64,000 bases of DNA from Amycolatopsis sp. CA-128772 (lineage in GTDB: Bacteria; Actinomycetota; Actinomycetes; Mycobacteriales; Pseudonocardiaceae). Of the stretch, positions 39,501-50,600 are shown in pieces. Numbering within the stretch: the first letter of the stretch is position 1; each line of letters opens with the position of its first letter. The translations under genes were made by a program, and so were the position numbers. The notes below the pieces were generated by a model. It was not told where the DNA came from. It worked only from the letters and a program-made list of their open reading frames with translations, and searched no databases. The stretch lies in NCBI RefSeq assembly GCF_002904295.1, contig NZ_PPHG01000025.1, forward strand, positions 186,001 to 250,000, written 5' to 3'.

Positions 39501-41682
39501 CCCGGCCGGCGACCCGCTGTCCGCGCTGCTGCTCGACGCCGGCCCGGCCGGCATCGGCGGCCTCCGGTGCACCTCGCGGCCGGTCGCGGTCACCGGCGCG
39601 CAGCTCGACGTGTCCCTGGAGGTCGTCCGCACGGCGGAAACGCTGCGCTGCGGTCTCACCTACGACACCGCGCTCTGGGACGCCGACACCGCCGCCCGGT
39701 TCACCGGGCACTTCGCCGCGCTGCTCGGCCAGGCCGTCGCGGACCCGGCGACCACCGCCGACGGGATCGACCTGCTGCTGCCCGCCGAGCGCGCCGCCGT
39801 GGAGACCGGCTGGAACGCGCCCCGCACGGCCGGATCCGGGGAGCTCGTCCACGAAGCCGTCGGCCGTCAGGACCCGCACGCCATCGCGGTCCGCGACGGC
39901 GGCCGGGCCGTCTCCTACGGCCGGCTGGCGCGCTGGAGCGACACCCTCGCCGCCCGCTTGCGCCGGCTCGGCGCGGGTCCCGAGGCCCGGGTCGGGGTCC
40001 TGGCCGGCCGCTCCGCCGAGTTCGTCGCCGCGGCCCTCGCGGTCCTCAAGGCCGGCGCGGCCTACGTGCCCCTGGACACCGAGCACCCCACCGCGCGGCT
40101 CGTGGCGCTGGCCCGCGACGCCGGTGTCGGCCTGCTCGCCGGGCCGGAACCACAGGCAGCCGACCTGGCGGACGCCATCGGACCCACAGTGTCCACTGTG
40201 GACTGGAACGAACCCGACTTCGAGCTCGATGCGCCCCGCAAGAGCGCGCGTCCGGAGAACGCCGCGTACGTCATGTACACGTCGGGTTCCACCGGCGAGC
40301 CCAAGGGGGTCTGCGTCACCCACACCGGTGTCGTCAACCTCCTCGACGCGCTGGCGTGCGAGGCGGGCGACGTCTGCGCGTGGTGGACCAGCGGCGGCTT
40401 CGACGTCTCCGTGTTCGAGATCTTCGGCGCGTTGCGCGCCGGGGCCACCGTCGACGTCGTGCCGGCCGCGGTCCGGCCGCACGCCGAGCGGTACGTCGAC
40501 TGGCTCGCCGAACGCGGGATCACGCACGCCTACGTCCCGCCGTTCGCGCTGAACGCGGTGGAAACCCGGATCTCGCGGCTGTCGCTGCGCAAGCTCGTGG
40601 TGAGCGTCGAGCCGACACCCGAACCGCTGCTGCGCCGGATCGCCGCTGCGTCGCCGGGCCTGTCGGTCGTCAACGGCTACGGCCCGACCGAGGCCACGAT
40701 CTTCGCGACCGTGCACGAACTCGACCCGGACGGCGCCGGGACCGGCATGGTGCCGATCGGCCGGGCGGTGCCGAACTGCCCGGTCCGGGTGCTGGACGCC
40801 GCGGGCCGCGCGGTCCCGGCCGGCGTGCCGGGCGAGCTGTTCGTCGGGGGCGCCGGCCTGGCCCGCGGCTACCTCGGCCGGCCCGCGGCCACCGCGGAGG
40901 CGTTCGTGCCGGATCCCTTCGCCGACCGGCCCGGGGCCCGGATGTACCGCACCGGGGACGTCGTGCGGTACCGGCCGGACGGGTTCCTCCGCTTCCTCGG
41001 CCGCCGTGACCAGCAGGTGAAGCTGCGCGGGGTGCGGATCGAGCCCGGCGAGGTGCAGGCCGCACTGGCGGCGCAGCCGGAAGTGGCGTCGGCGCTGGTG
41101 GTGGTGCGGCGGATCGGCGGGCAGCCGGTGCTGGTCGGGTACGTCGTCCCGGCCGGTGCCGGCGCCCCGGACCCCGCCGGGCTGCGGGCCCGCCTCCGGA
41201 CCGTCCTCCCGGCGCCGATGGTGCCTTCGGCCGTGGTCGTCCTCGACGGCTGGCCGGTCACCGTCAACGGGAAGCTCGACCGCCGGGCGCTGCCGCTGCC
41301 GGAGGCCGTCCGCGGGCACGGCTTCGCACCGCCGGACGGCAACCGCGAACGCACCGTCGCGCGGATCGTCGGCCGGCTGCTCGGCGGCCGCCGCGTCGGG
41401 CGGCACGACGACTTCTTCGACCTCGGCGCGCACTCCCTGCTCGCCGCGCAGGCCGCGTTGCAGATCGGCGGGGCGCTCGGGCTCGACGTGCCCGTCGTCG
41501 CGCTGTTCAGCCACCCCACCGTCGCCGGGCTCGTCGAAGCCCTGCCCGCGGTGGCCGCGCCGGCCGCCCCGATCACCGCCCTGCCCCGCGCCCACGACGA
41601 CCCCGCCGCACTGGCCGCGCGCATCGCCGCGCTGCCCGACGACGTCGTCCGGTTGCTGACCGACGAGGTGAGTGGAGCATGA
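36565..41682 (+). CDS. NRPS 1: FAAL-ACP-C-A-PCP (lipoinitiation module)
   Basis: A 1705-residue starter NRPS. Residues 1-575 are a fatty acyl-AMP ligase (QYTSGSTGQPKGV near 172, LPPYHDMGLIGG, YGLAEATLMVTG). An ACP has Ser591 (LGLDSVKA). The condensation domain (about 650-1080) carries HHIAADL at 766-772, with Leu where the usual Gly stands. The adenylation domain (about 1095-1600) has YTSGSTGEPKGV and NGYGPTEATIF; by eye its code is D-V-F-Y-V-S-G-I-F, unassigned. The PCP has Ser1624 (LGAHSLLA). The GTG start overlaps the previous stop as GTGA; the longer in-frame extension is rejected. It begins the peptide with an N-terminal fatty acyl group, later removable by the acylase at 55479. Confidence 0.92.
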   Translation: MTTPETLAELLVRRGAEQPGREALTFLGDDGTATAVTYAELDARARAIAALLVTTCRAGERALLLYPPGLDYVAGFFGCLYAGIIAVPAYPPLDSRQAARLTGIAADAAPAAVLTGAAFLDPARALLEPVLREAGVTPAWLATDTAAAVGEPRRVRHNPDRIAFLQYTSGSTGQPKGVVITHANLLHNSAFIRDRFGHTPASRGVIWLPPYHDMGLIGGILQPVFAGFPVTLLSPLSFLREPARWLRAVSDFRATTSGGPNFAYDLAVRKTTPEQREALDLSRWTVAFTGAEQVRPATLAAFADAFAVAGFRRRAYFPCYGLAEATLMVTGVHFDADPDVTAFSADALATGRAVPPAAGAPVRQLVSCGTPPAEAAVAIIDPDSGSPVGDGTIGEITVSGPSVAAGYWGGRDPGVFDGGRVRTGDLGFRHGGALYVTGRHKDLIIVRGRNVAPDDVELTAAAAHPALRPGCGAAIAVEADGEERLAVVHEVQGPKPVPLTGIADAVRAAVLAEQGVAVSRIVLLGKGGLPKTSSGKVRRSECRRALAAGELPVLFDDGAAVAGRLRESAATVLGLADLDPDVPLAALGLDSVKAAELAVRAEAAGVRLHLPDLMAGADLRTLAASATAAEATPVTGVTDALTEGERAMWFLHRLAPESTAYHIGHAVDVAGPFDEDRFAAALESAIARHAALRTRFGVREGEPYRIVGESSVDWASTDAAGWSPSRVDGVIQAMTDAPFDLETGPLWRIRHWRLGAGRHVLALAVHHIAADLWSLTALVRELLEGRVDAGGAPAMAAAVRAERGYLAGAEARRALERWQHRLADPPAPLDLPTDRPRPAVQGFGGARQLRDLPAETARAVDALAAAEHVSPYAVLLAAYAWLLHAYTGASDLVIGAPAPGRLTGDTAGVLGLAVNVVPVRCELSPDGTFLDTVRHVAARVREALAGQRIPLPRLVEIAQPDRDPGRSPLFQTLFALQQAPAGDPLSALLLDAGPAGIGGLRCTSRPVAVTGAQLDVSLEVVRTAETLRCGLTYDTALWDADTAARFTGHFAALLGQAVADPATTADGIDLLLPAERAAVETGWNAPRTAGSGELVHEAVGRQDPHAIAVRDGGRAVSYGRLARWSDTLAARLRRLGAGPEARVGVLAGRSAEFVAAALAVLKAGAAYVPLDTEHPTARLVALARDAGVGLLAGPEPQAADLADAIGPTVSTVDWNEPDFELDAPRKSARPENAAYVMYTSGSTGEPKGVCVTHTGVVNLLDALACEAGDVCAWWTSGGFDVSVFEIFGALRAGATVDVVPAAVRPHAERYVDWLAERGITHAYVPPFALNAVETRISRLSLRKLVVSVEPTPEPLLRRIAAASPGLSVVNGYGPTEATIFATVHELDPDGAGTGMVPIGRAVPNCPVRVLDAAGRAVPAGVPGELFVGGAGLARGYLGRPAATAEAFVPDPFADRPGARMYRTGDVVRYRPDGFLRFLGRRDQQVKLRGVRIEPGEVQAALAAQPEVASALVVVRRIGGQPVLVGYVVPAGAGAPDPAGLRARLRTVLPAPMVPSAVVVLDGWPVTVNGKLDRRALPLPEAVRGHGFAPPDGNRERTVARIVGRLLGGRRVGRHDDFFDLGAHSLLAAQAALQIGGALGLDVPVVALFSHPTVAGLVEALPAVAAPAAPITALPRAHDDPAALAARIAALPDDVVRLLTDEVSGA

Positions 41683-44600
41683 CCGACCTGTCCGTTCCGC
41701 GGCGCCGGCTGGCCGAGCGCCTGCACGCCGACGCCGAGCGCGGCGTCACGACGTTCCCGGCGACCGCCGCCCAGCGCCGCATCTGGCTGCTGCACCGCCT
41801 GGCGCCGCACAGCTCGCGCTACACGATGGCGGCCGCGCTGCGCCTGCACGGCGAGCTGGACGTGCCCGCGCTGCGGCGGGCGCTCTCCGCGGTCGCCGCC
41901 CGCCACGAGGCCCTGCGCACGGTTTTTCCCGCCGTGGACGGGGTTCCGGTGCAGCGCGTCCACGCCGAACCGAACCTCCGGCTGGAGGTCCGGGAACCGA
42001 ACGGCGTGCCGCCGCAGGCTGCGCTGCGCCTGGCCGTCGAGGAGCCCTTCGACCTGGCCGCCGCCCCACCCGTGCGGGCGATCCTGTGGCCGGTGGCGCC
42101 CGGCGAGCACCTGCTGCTGGTCGCCGTGCACCACATCGCCGCCGACGCCTGGTCGCTGCCGATCCTGCTCACCGACCTGGCTGCGGCCTACCGCGCCGGG
42201 CCGGACGGCCGCCCGCCGCTGCCGATCCAGTGCGGCGACTACGCGGTCTGGGAAGCCGGTGCCGACGCCCGCGCGCAGGCCGACGCGGCGGCCGGGTACT
42301 GGCGCAGCGCCCTCGCCGACCCGCCCGCGCCCCTGGACCTCCCGGCCGACCACCCCCGCCCGCCGGCCGAAGCCGGGCCGGCGGCGACGCACCGCACCGA
42401 ACTGCCGCCGCCGGTGACCCGGCAGCTCCGCGCCCAGGCCCGCGCCGCCCGGACCACGCTGTTCACCGTGCTGCACGCCGGGCTGGCGGCCGTCCTGCAC
42501 CGCTTCACCGGGGCGGGCGACCAGATCATCGGCGTGCCGGTCTCCGGGCGCGTCCGCGCCGAGACGGCCGAGCTGGTCGGCTGCTTCGTCAACACGCTGC
42601 CGCTGCGCACCCGCTGCGCCGCCGGCACCGGCTTCGCGGCGTTGCTGGAGCAGGTCCGCGACCGCACCCGCGAAGCCCTCGCCCACCAGGCCGCGCCGCT
42701 GGAGCGCATCATCGCGGAGGCCGGCGCGAAGCGGCTTCCCGGCCGGGCGCCGCTGTTCGACGTCGGGCTGACCCTGCAACCCCGGCTCGACGTCGCCGGC
42801 CTGTTCGCCGGGCTGCGCGCCGAAGCGGTGCCGCTCGACGCCGCCGACGCGAAGTTCGACCTCGGCTGCCTGATCGAGGAGGACGGCGACACCCTGCGCG
42901 TCGCGTGGGAGTACCGCGCGGATCTGCTCGACGCCGCCACCGTCGCCTCCCTCGCCGCCTGCTTCACCGCGCTCCTGACCGGGGCGACGGCCGATCCGGC
43001 CCGGCCGCTCGGGGTGCTGCCGCTCATTCCGGACGCCGCCGAGCGCACCCCGGCGCCGTCGCCCACCGGGACCGTCGTCGACCTGTTCGCCGCCGCGGTG
43101 ACCGCGAACCCGGACGCGACGGCGATCGTCGACGGCGACCGCGTCCTCGGCTACCGCGACCTGGACCGCCTGACCAACCGGATCGCCCGCGCACTGCGCG
43201 ACCGCGGTGTCCGCACGGAGACCCCGGTCGGCGTGTGCCTGCCGCGGTCCGCGGACTTCGCCGTGGCCGCACTGGCCGTGCTGAAGGCCGGCGGCCACTA
43301 CGTCCCGCTCGACGCCGGGCAGCCGCGCGAGCGCCTGGACCGCATGCTCGCCGACGCCGGGATCGCCCACGCGATCACCGCCTCGCCGGGACCGGAGTTC
43401 CTCGCCGCCACCGGCACGCTGCTCATCGACCGGCCCGGGGAATGGGCCGGCCGGCCCGGCACCGCGCTCGACACCCCGGTGCACCCGGACACCCTGGCCG
43501 CCCAGCTCTTCACCTCCGGCTCCACCGGCCGGCCCAAACCCGTCGCCCTGACCCACCGCGGCCTCGTCGACCTGGTCCGGCCCGGCGAGTACAGCGGCCT
43601 GGGCCCGGACCGGACGCTGCTCTGGCTGTCGTCGGTGTCCTTCGACGCCGCCACCTGGGAGATCTGGGGAACGCTGCTGCACGGCGCCCGCGGCGTGGTG
43701 CACCCCGAACGGGCCTTCACCGCCGAGGCGATCGGCACGGCTGTCCGGGCGCACGACGTCACCGCCGCCGTCATGGCCACCGCGCTGTTCCACGCCGTCG
43801 TGGACGAGGACCCGGCCGCGCTGCGCGGGCTGCGGACCGTGCTGATCGGCGGCGAAGCGCTGTCGGTGCCCCACGTCCGGCGCGCCCTGGCGGCCGCGCC
43901 CGGCCTGACCGTGGTCAACGGGTACGGCCCGGCCGAAGCCACCACCTGCGTCACCGCGTACGCCGTGTCCGAAGTGGACGACGAACTCGGCGGCCGGCCG
44001 AGTGTCCCGATCGGACGCGCGGTCAACGGCAGCCGGGTGGTGCTGCGCGACGCCGACGGTCACCCGGTGCCGCCGGGCGCGGTCGGCGAGGTGTGGCTCG
44101 GCGGCCCGGGCCTGGCCCGCGGCTACCCCGGGCACGCGGCCCTCACGGCCGAGCGGTTCGTGCCCGGGCCGGACGGCGGCCGCTGGTACCGGACCGGCGA
44201 CCTGGCCCGCCGGCTCGGCGACGGCACGCTGCTCTTCCGGGGCCGCGTCGACGCGCAGGTGAAGATCCGCGGTCACCGCGTCGAGCCGGGTGAGGTCGAG
44301 GCCGTGCTCACGCGGCATCCCGCGGTCGCCGCGGCCGCGGTGGTCGCGCACCGGCTGTCCCCCACGGACAACCGGCTGGCCGCCTACGTCGTCGGCGGCG
44401 ACGTCACGGACCTGCGTGCCTGGCTGGCCTCGATCCTGCCGTCCTACCTGGTCCCGGCCTCGCTGACGGCCGTGGACTCCCTCCCCCGCACGCGCAACGG
44501 CAAGGTCGACCAAGCCCGGCTGCCCGCGCCGCGGTGGGCCGAGCACGCCGGCCCGGGGCGCCCGCGCACCGGGACCGAAACCGCCGTCGCCGGGATTTGG

Positions 44601-47600
44601 GCGGAACTGCTGGACCTCGACCCCGCCGCGGTCGGGCCCGACGACGACTTCTTCGACCTCGGCGGCCACTCGCTGCTCGCCTCGCGCCTGGTTTCGCGGC
44701 TGGCCGCCCGGCTCGGCGCCGACGTCGGCCTGGCCGAGGTGTTCACCCGCACGACGCTCGGCGCGCTGGCGGCCGCCGTGGCGGCCGCCGGACCCGCGCC
44801 GGCGGCCGGGGCGATCGAGCCGGGCCCGCGCCCGGCACCGCTGTCCCACGCGCAGGAACGGCTGTGGTTCCTGGCGCGCCTCGAGCCGGACTCCCCCGCA
44901 TACCACCTGCCGCTGACGGCCCGGATCACCGGGCCGCTGGACGTCGCCCGGCTGACCGCCGCGTGGGACGCGGTCATGGCGCGCCACGAGGCGCTGCGCT
45001 CGGTGGTCGAGGAACGCGCCGAAGGGCTGTTCGCCGTGCCCGCGGCGCCCGCCGCGTTGCAGTACGCCGACCACGCCGGCGACCTCCTGCCCGGCTTCAC
45101 GCGGCGGCCGTTCGACCTGGCGCACGACGTCCCGGTCCGGGCGCTGCTGGTCCGCGTCGGCGAGCAGGAGCACGTGCTCTCCGTCGTCGTGCACCACATC
45201 GCGGCCGACGGCTGGTCGGTGGCGATCCTGGCCGACGAGCTCGGCGCGGCGTACGCCGGCCGGCCGCCGCTCGAGGCCGTCGTCCAGTACGGCGATTTCG
45301 CGCACTGGCAGCGGAACCGGCTGAGCGGCCCGGCCCTGGCCGCCCTCACCGCCTTCTGGCGCTCCACACTGGACGGTGCGCCGCTCGTCCTGGAGCTGCC
45401 GGCCGACCGCCCGCGGCCGCCGCGCCGGTCGTTCGGCGGCGCCACGATCCCGTTCGCGATCGCGCCCGGACCGGCGGCCCGGATCAGGGCGCTGGCCGCT
45501 TCGGCCGGGTGCACCGAATTCATGGTGCTGTCGGCGGCGTTCGCGGCCACGCTGTCGGCCTACAGCGGGCAGCCCGATGTCCTGTTCGGGACGCCGGTCG
45601 CCGGCCGGCCGCACCCGGACGTCGAGCGCACGGTGGGCAGCTTCGCCAACACCGTGGTGCTGCGGGCCGACCTGTCCGGCGAGCCGACCGCCCGGGAGCT
45701 GCTGGCGCGGGTGCGGCAGACGTGCCTGGCGGCGTTCGCCCACCAGGACCTGCCGTTCGAGAAGCTCGTGGAGACCCTGTCCCCGGAGCGGGACCTCTCC
45801 CGCAACCCGGTCATCCAGACCATGCTCGCGCTGAACACGGCCACCCCGCCGCACCCGGACCTGCCGGGACTGCGCGTGCAGACCCTGGACGCCGAGCTGC
45901 CGGCCGCGCGGTTCGACCTCGCGCTGTGGCTCGCCGACGGCGACGACGGCGGGATCGGCGGGTTCGCCGAGTACGACACGGCACTGTTCGACCGCGAGAC
46001 CCTGTCCGCGGTGCTCGCGCACCTCACCGGCCTGCTGGCCGCGATGGCCGCCGATCCGGACGTCGTGCTCGAGACGGTCCGGACCGACGCCGCCGTCCCG
46101 GCGGCCTGGGGCGACGGATCCGCGCCACGGGACGGCGAACCGGTGCCGGCCGCGGTCGCGCGGACGGCCGCGGCCGATCCGGAACGGCCCGCGATCGCCG
46201 CCGAAGACGGCTCCGTATGGACCTACGGGCAGCTGTGGCAGGCCGCCGTGGACGTGGCCGCGCGGCTGCGGTCGGCGGGCGTCGCGCCGGGGGCCGCGGT
46301 CGGGATCTGCGCCGGGCGGTCCGCGGCGACGGTCGCCGCCCTGCTCGGGTGCGGCCTGGCCGGTGCCGCGTACGTCCCCCTGGATCCGGCGGCCCCCGAA
46401 GCCCGCCTGGCGAGGATGGCGGAGATCGCCGGTATCGCCGTCGTGCTCGCGGACGCGGAATCGGCCGGGCGCAGCACGTTCGCGCCGGTGCTGCCGGTCG
46501 ACGCCGGCCCGGTTCCCGGTGCCGAACCGCCGCCGGCGCCGTCGTTCGACGGGCCCGCCTACATCCTGTTCACCTCCGGCAGCACCGGCGAGCCCAAGGG
46601 CGTCACCGTCCCGCACTCCGCGCTGACCGCGTTCCTGGCCGCGATGACCGGCCACGAGCCCGGCCTGTCCGCGCGCAGCCGGCTGGTCGCCGTCACGCCG
46701 TTCACCTTCGACATCGCCGCGCTCGAGCTCTTCGGCCCGCTCACCCGCGGCGCCTGCGTCACCCTCGCCGGGCCGGCCACCACGCACGACGGCGTCGCCC
46801 TCGCCCGGCTGCTGGAGGCCGCCGACTGCGACGTGCTCCAGGGCACCCCGGCCACCTGGCGGCTGCTCCTCGACGCCGGGTGGCGGCCCTGGCCGGGCTT
46901 CCGCGCGTTGTGCGGCGGCGAGGCCCTGCCCGCCGACCTGGCGGCCGCGCTCCGCGAGCACGGCGCCGAACTGTGGAACCTCTACGGCCCGACCGAGGCC
47001 ACCGTGTGGTCCACCGTCGCGCGCGTCGGCGACGGCCCCATCGGCATCGGCCGGCCGATCCCCGGCACCACGCTGAAACTGGCGACCGCCACCGGGGCAC
47101 CGGTCCCGGTCGGCGCGGTCGGCGAGATCTGGCTCTCCGGTGCGGGCGTGGCCCTCGGGTACGCCGGCCGCCCGGCCGCCACCGCCGAGCGGTTCGTCCC
47201 CGCCGACGGCGGCGAGCGGTGGTACCGCACCGGCGACCTCGCCCGCTACGACCACAGTGGACGGTTGCGGCACCTCGGGCGCGCGGACGCGCAGCTGAAG
47301 ATCCGCGGTCACCGCGTCGAGCCGGCCGAGGCCGAGGCCGCCCTGACCGCGCACCCCGGCGTGCCGGCCGCGGCCGTGGTCGCCCGCGAGGGCCGGCTCG
47401 TCGGCTACTACCTGCCCGATCCGGGCTCCGGCGAGCACGTCGATCCCGCCGGGCTGAAGACCCATCTGAGCAGCCTGCTGCCCGCCTACCTGAGCCCCGA
47501 CCTGCTGCTCCCGGTGCCGGAGTTTCCGGTAACCCCGCACGGGAAGCTCGACCGGGCGGCGCTGGCCGCGCGCCCGATCCGGCGCCCGGCCGCCGACGCG

Positions 47601-50600
47601 GGGCCCGGCCCGCGCGACGGGCTGGAGGCCGTCGTGGCCGACATCTGCTCCGACGTCCTGGGCCGTCCGCTGGCCGCCGGCGACGACTTCTTCTCCGCCG
47701 GCGGCCACTCCCTGGACGCCGCCCGCGCCGCGACCCGGCTGTCCGCCGCGCTGGGCGTCGAAATCCCGGTGCCGGCCGTGTTCGAACACCCCAGCCCGGC
47801 GGCGCTCGCCGGGTGGGCGCGGGCCCGGACCGCCGGCCCGGCCGAGCCGATCCCGGTGCTGCCCGGCGACGGCCCGTTCCCGCTGTCCTCGGCCCAGGAA
47901 CGGCTGTGGTTCCTGGCCGAATACGCGCCCGAGTCCCCCGCCTACAACGTCCCGGTCGCGGCCCGCCTCACCGGGCCGCTCGACGTCCCCGCGCTGCGCC
48001 GGGCGATCGGCACCCTGGCCGCCCGGCACCCCGCGCTGCGGACGGTGTTCGGGGAGGCCGGCGGCCGCGGCACCCAGCGCCACCTGCCCGCCGCCGACGT
48101 CGCGGCGCGGATCGTCGACCTCACCGCCGTCCCGGACGCCGCGGACCGCGCGGCCGCCCTCGCCGACGCGGCCGCCACCCGGCCCTTCCGGCTGGCCGAA
48201 GGCGAACCGCCGTTCCGCGCCACGCTCATCCGGGTCTCGGCGCTCGAGCACGTGCTCGTCCTGGTCCTGCACCACATCGTCGCCGACGGCTGGTCGGTGT
48301 CGGTGCTGGCCCGCGACCTCGCCGCCGCCTACGCCGGCACCGAGCTGCCGCACCCGGCGTTGCGGCACAGCGACTACGCCGCTTGGCAACGCGGCCGCGC
48401 CGCCCGCGCGGCGGGCCAGCTGACCCGCCGCTGCGAGGAGCTCGCCGGCGCCCCGCACACCCTGGAACTGCCCGCCGACCGGCCCCGGCCGCCCGAGCGC
48501 CGGCACCGCGGCCACACCCTGCCGCTGGCCGCCGGCCCCGAATTGACCGAGCAGGTCCGCGCGCTGGCCCGCGACACCGGTGTCACCGAATTCATGGTGC
48601 TGCTGGCCGCGTTCGCCGCCACGCTGACCCGGTTCAGCGGCCAGGAGGACCTGCTGATCGGCACCCCCGCGGCCCAGCGCACCGCCCCCGGCACCGCGGA
48701 CGTCGTCGGCCTGTTCGCCGAGACCCTCGTCGTGCGCGCCGGCACCGGCGGCGAGCCGACCGTGCGGGAGCTGCTGGCCCGCGTCCGCCGCGCCTGCCTG
48801 GACGCCTACGCCGCTCCCGACGTGGCGTTCGAGACCCTGGTCGACGCGATGGCCCCGCAGCGCGACCCGGCACGCAGCCCGCTGTTCCAGGTGATGATCG
48901 CGCTGAACAACGCCGCGGGCGCGCTGCCCGAACTGCCCGGCCTGGCCGTCGAACCGGTGCCGGTGCCGAACCGCACCGCCAAGTTCGACGTCGTCCTCAA
49001 CCTGCTCGACACGCCCGGCGGCATCGAGGGCGGCCTGGAGTTCGACACCGACGTCTACCAGGAACCGCTGATGGCCCGGTTCGCCGAGCACTACCTGCGG
49101 ACCCTGCGCGAGTTCGCCGCCGGACCCGGCCGGCCGCTGTCCGCCGTCGGCGGGCTGAGCCCGGCCGAGGAACAGACCTGGCTGCGCGACTTCAACCGCG
49201 TCCCCGCCGGCTACGACCCACAGGTCTGCCTGCACACCCTCGTCGAGGCCCAGGCGGCGGCGACTCCCGGCGCGGTGGCGGTCTCCATGGCCGCCGAGCC
49301 CGGGCAGCCCCGGCCGTCGCTCACCTACGCCGAGCTCGAAGCCTTCGCCAACCGGCTCGCCCGGCACCTCGTCCGCCGCGGGGTCCGCCCCGACGACGTC
49401 GTCGGCGTCGCCCTGCCGCGCAGCCTGGACGCGGTCGTCGCGCAGTACGCGATTCTCAAGGCCGGCGCCGGATTCCTGCCGCTCGACCCGGCGCAGCCCG
49501 CCGCGCGGCTGGCGGACATCCTCGCCGACGCCGGCGCCCGCCTGGTCGTCACCGATGCCGGCGGCGACCACGTCCTGCCGCCGGAACCCGCGCGGGTCCA
49601 CCTCGACCGGGCCGGGTGGCAGACCGAAGACGCCGGGCCGCCGGCGGTGGCCGTCACCCCGGGGCACCTCGCCTACGTCGTCTACACCTCCGGGTCCACG
49701 GGCCGGCCCAAGGGCGTCCAGGTCGAACACCGCGCCATCGCCAACAACCTGCTGTGGATGCAGCAGGACTGGCCGCTGGCCGCCGCGGACCGGATGCTGC
49801 ACAAGACCACCACCACCTTCGACGTCGCCGTGAAGGAGGTGTTCTGGCCCCTGCTGGCCGGCGCCGAACTGGTCCTGGCCAGGCCCGGCAGCCAGCGCGA
49901 CCCCGACCACCTCGTCGAGCTGATCGCGGCCGCCGGGATCACCATCACCCACTTCGTGCCGTCCATGCTGGAACTCGCGCTGGAGGTGCTCGACGCGGCC
50001 GGCACGACGTTCCCGGCTTCGCTGCGGTACGTCATGTGCGGGGCCGAGACGCTGCCGGTCGCCACCCAGGAAGCGTTCTTCGCCCACGGTTCCGCCGACC
50101 TGCTGCACATGTACGGCCCGACCGAGACCGCGATCGCCGTCACCGGCTGGACCTGCCAGCGGGCCCAGTCCCGCGCCCGGGTGCCGCTCGGCGTGCCGAT
50201 GCCGCTGGTGGAGCTGTACGTCCTGGACTCCCGCGGCCGGCCCGTGCCGCCCGGGGTCTGGGGCGAGCTGCACGTCGGCGGCTGCTCCCTCGGCCGCGGC
50301 TACCTGGGCCGGGCCGCGGAAACCGCCGCGGCGTTCGTGCCGGATCCGTTCTCGGGCCGCGAAGGCGCCCGGCTCTACCGCACCGGCGACGTCGTCCGGC
50401 ACGGCCCCGACGGCCTGCTGGAGTTCCGGGGCCGCGCCGACGACCAGATCAAGATCCGCGGTTTCCGGGTCGAACTCGGCGAGATCGAGGCCGCGCTGGC
50501 CGCCGAACCGGACGTGCGCCAGGCCGCCGCTGTACTGCGCGGACGCGGCGCCGACGCCCGGCTGATCGGCTACGCCGTGCCCGCGCCGGGAACGGACCTC

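Noticed and set aside
40184..40201. Palindrome CCACAGTG-TC-CACTGTGG inside the NRPS 1 adenylation domain
   Set aside because: It is a perfect 8-2-8 palindrome but sits in coding sequence, and similar CCACAGTGGA words recur in these genes; no regulatory role can be supported.
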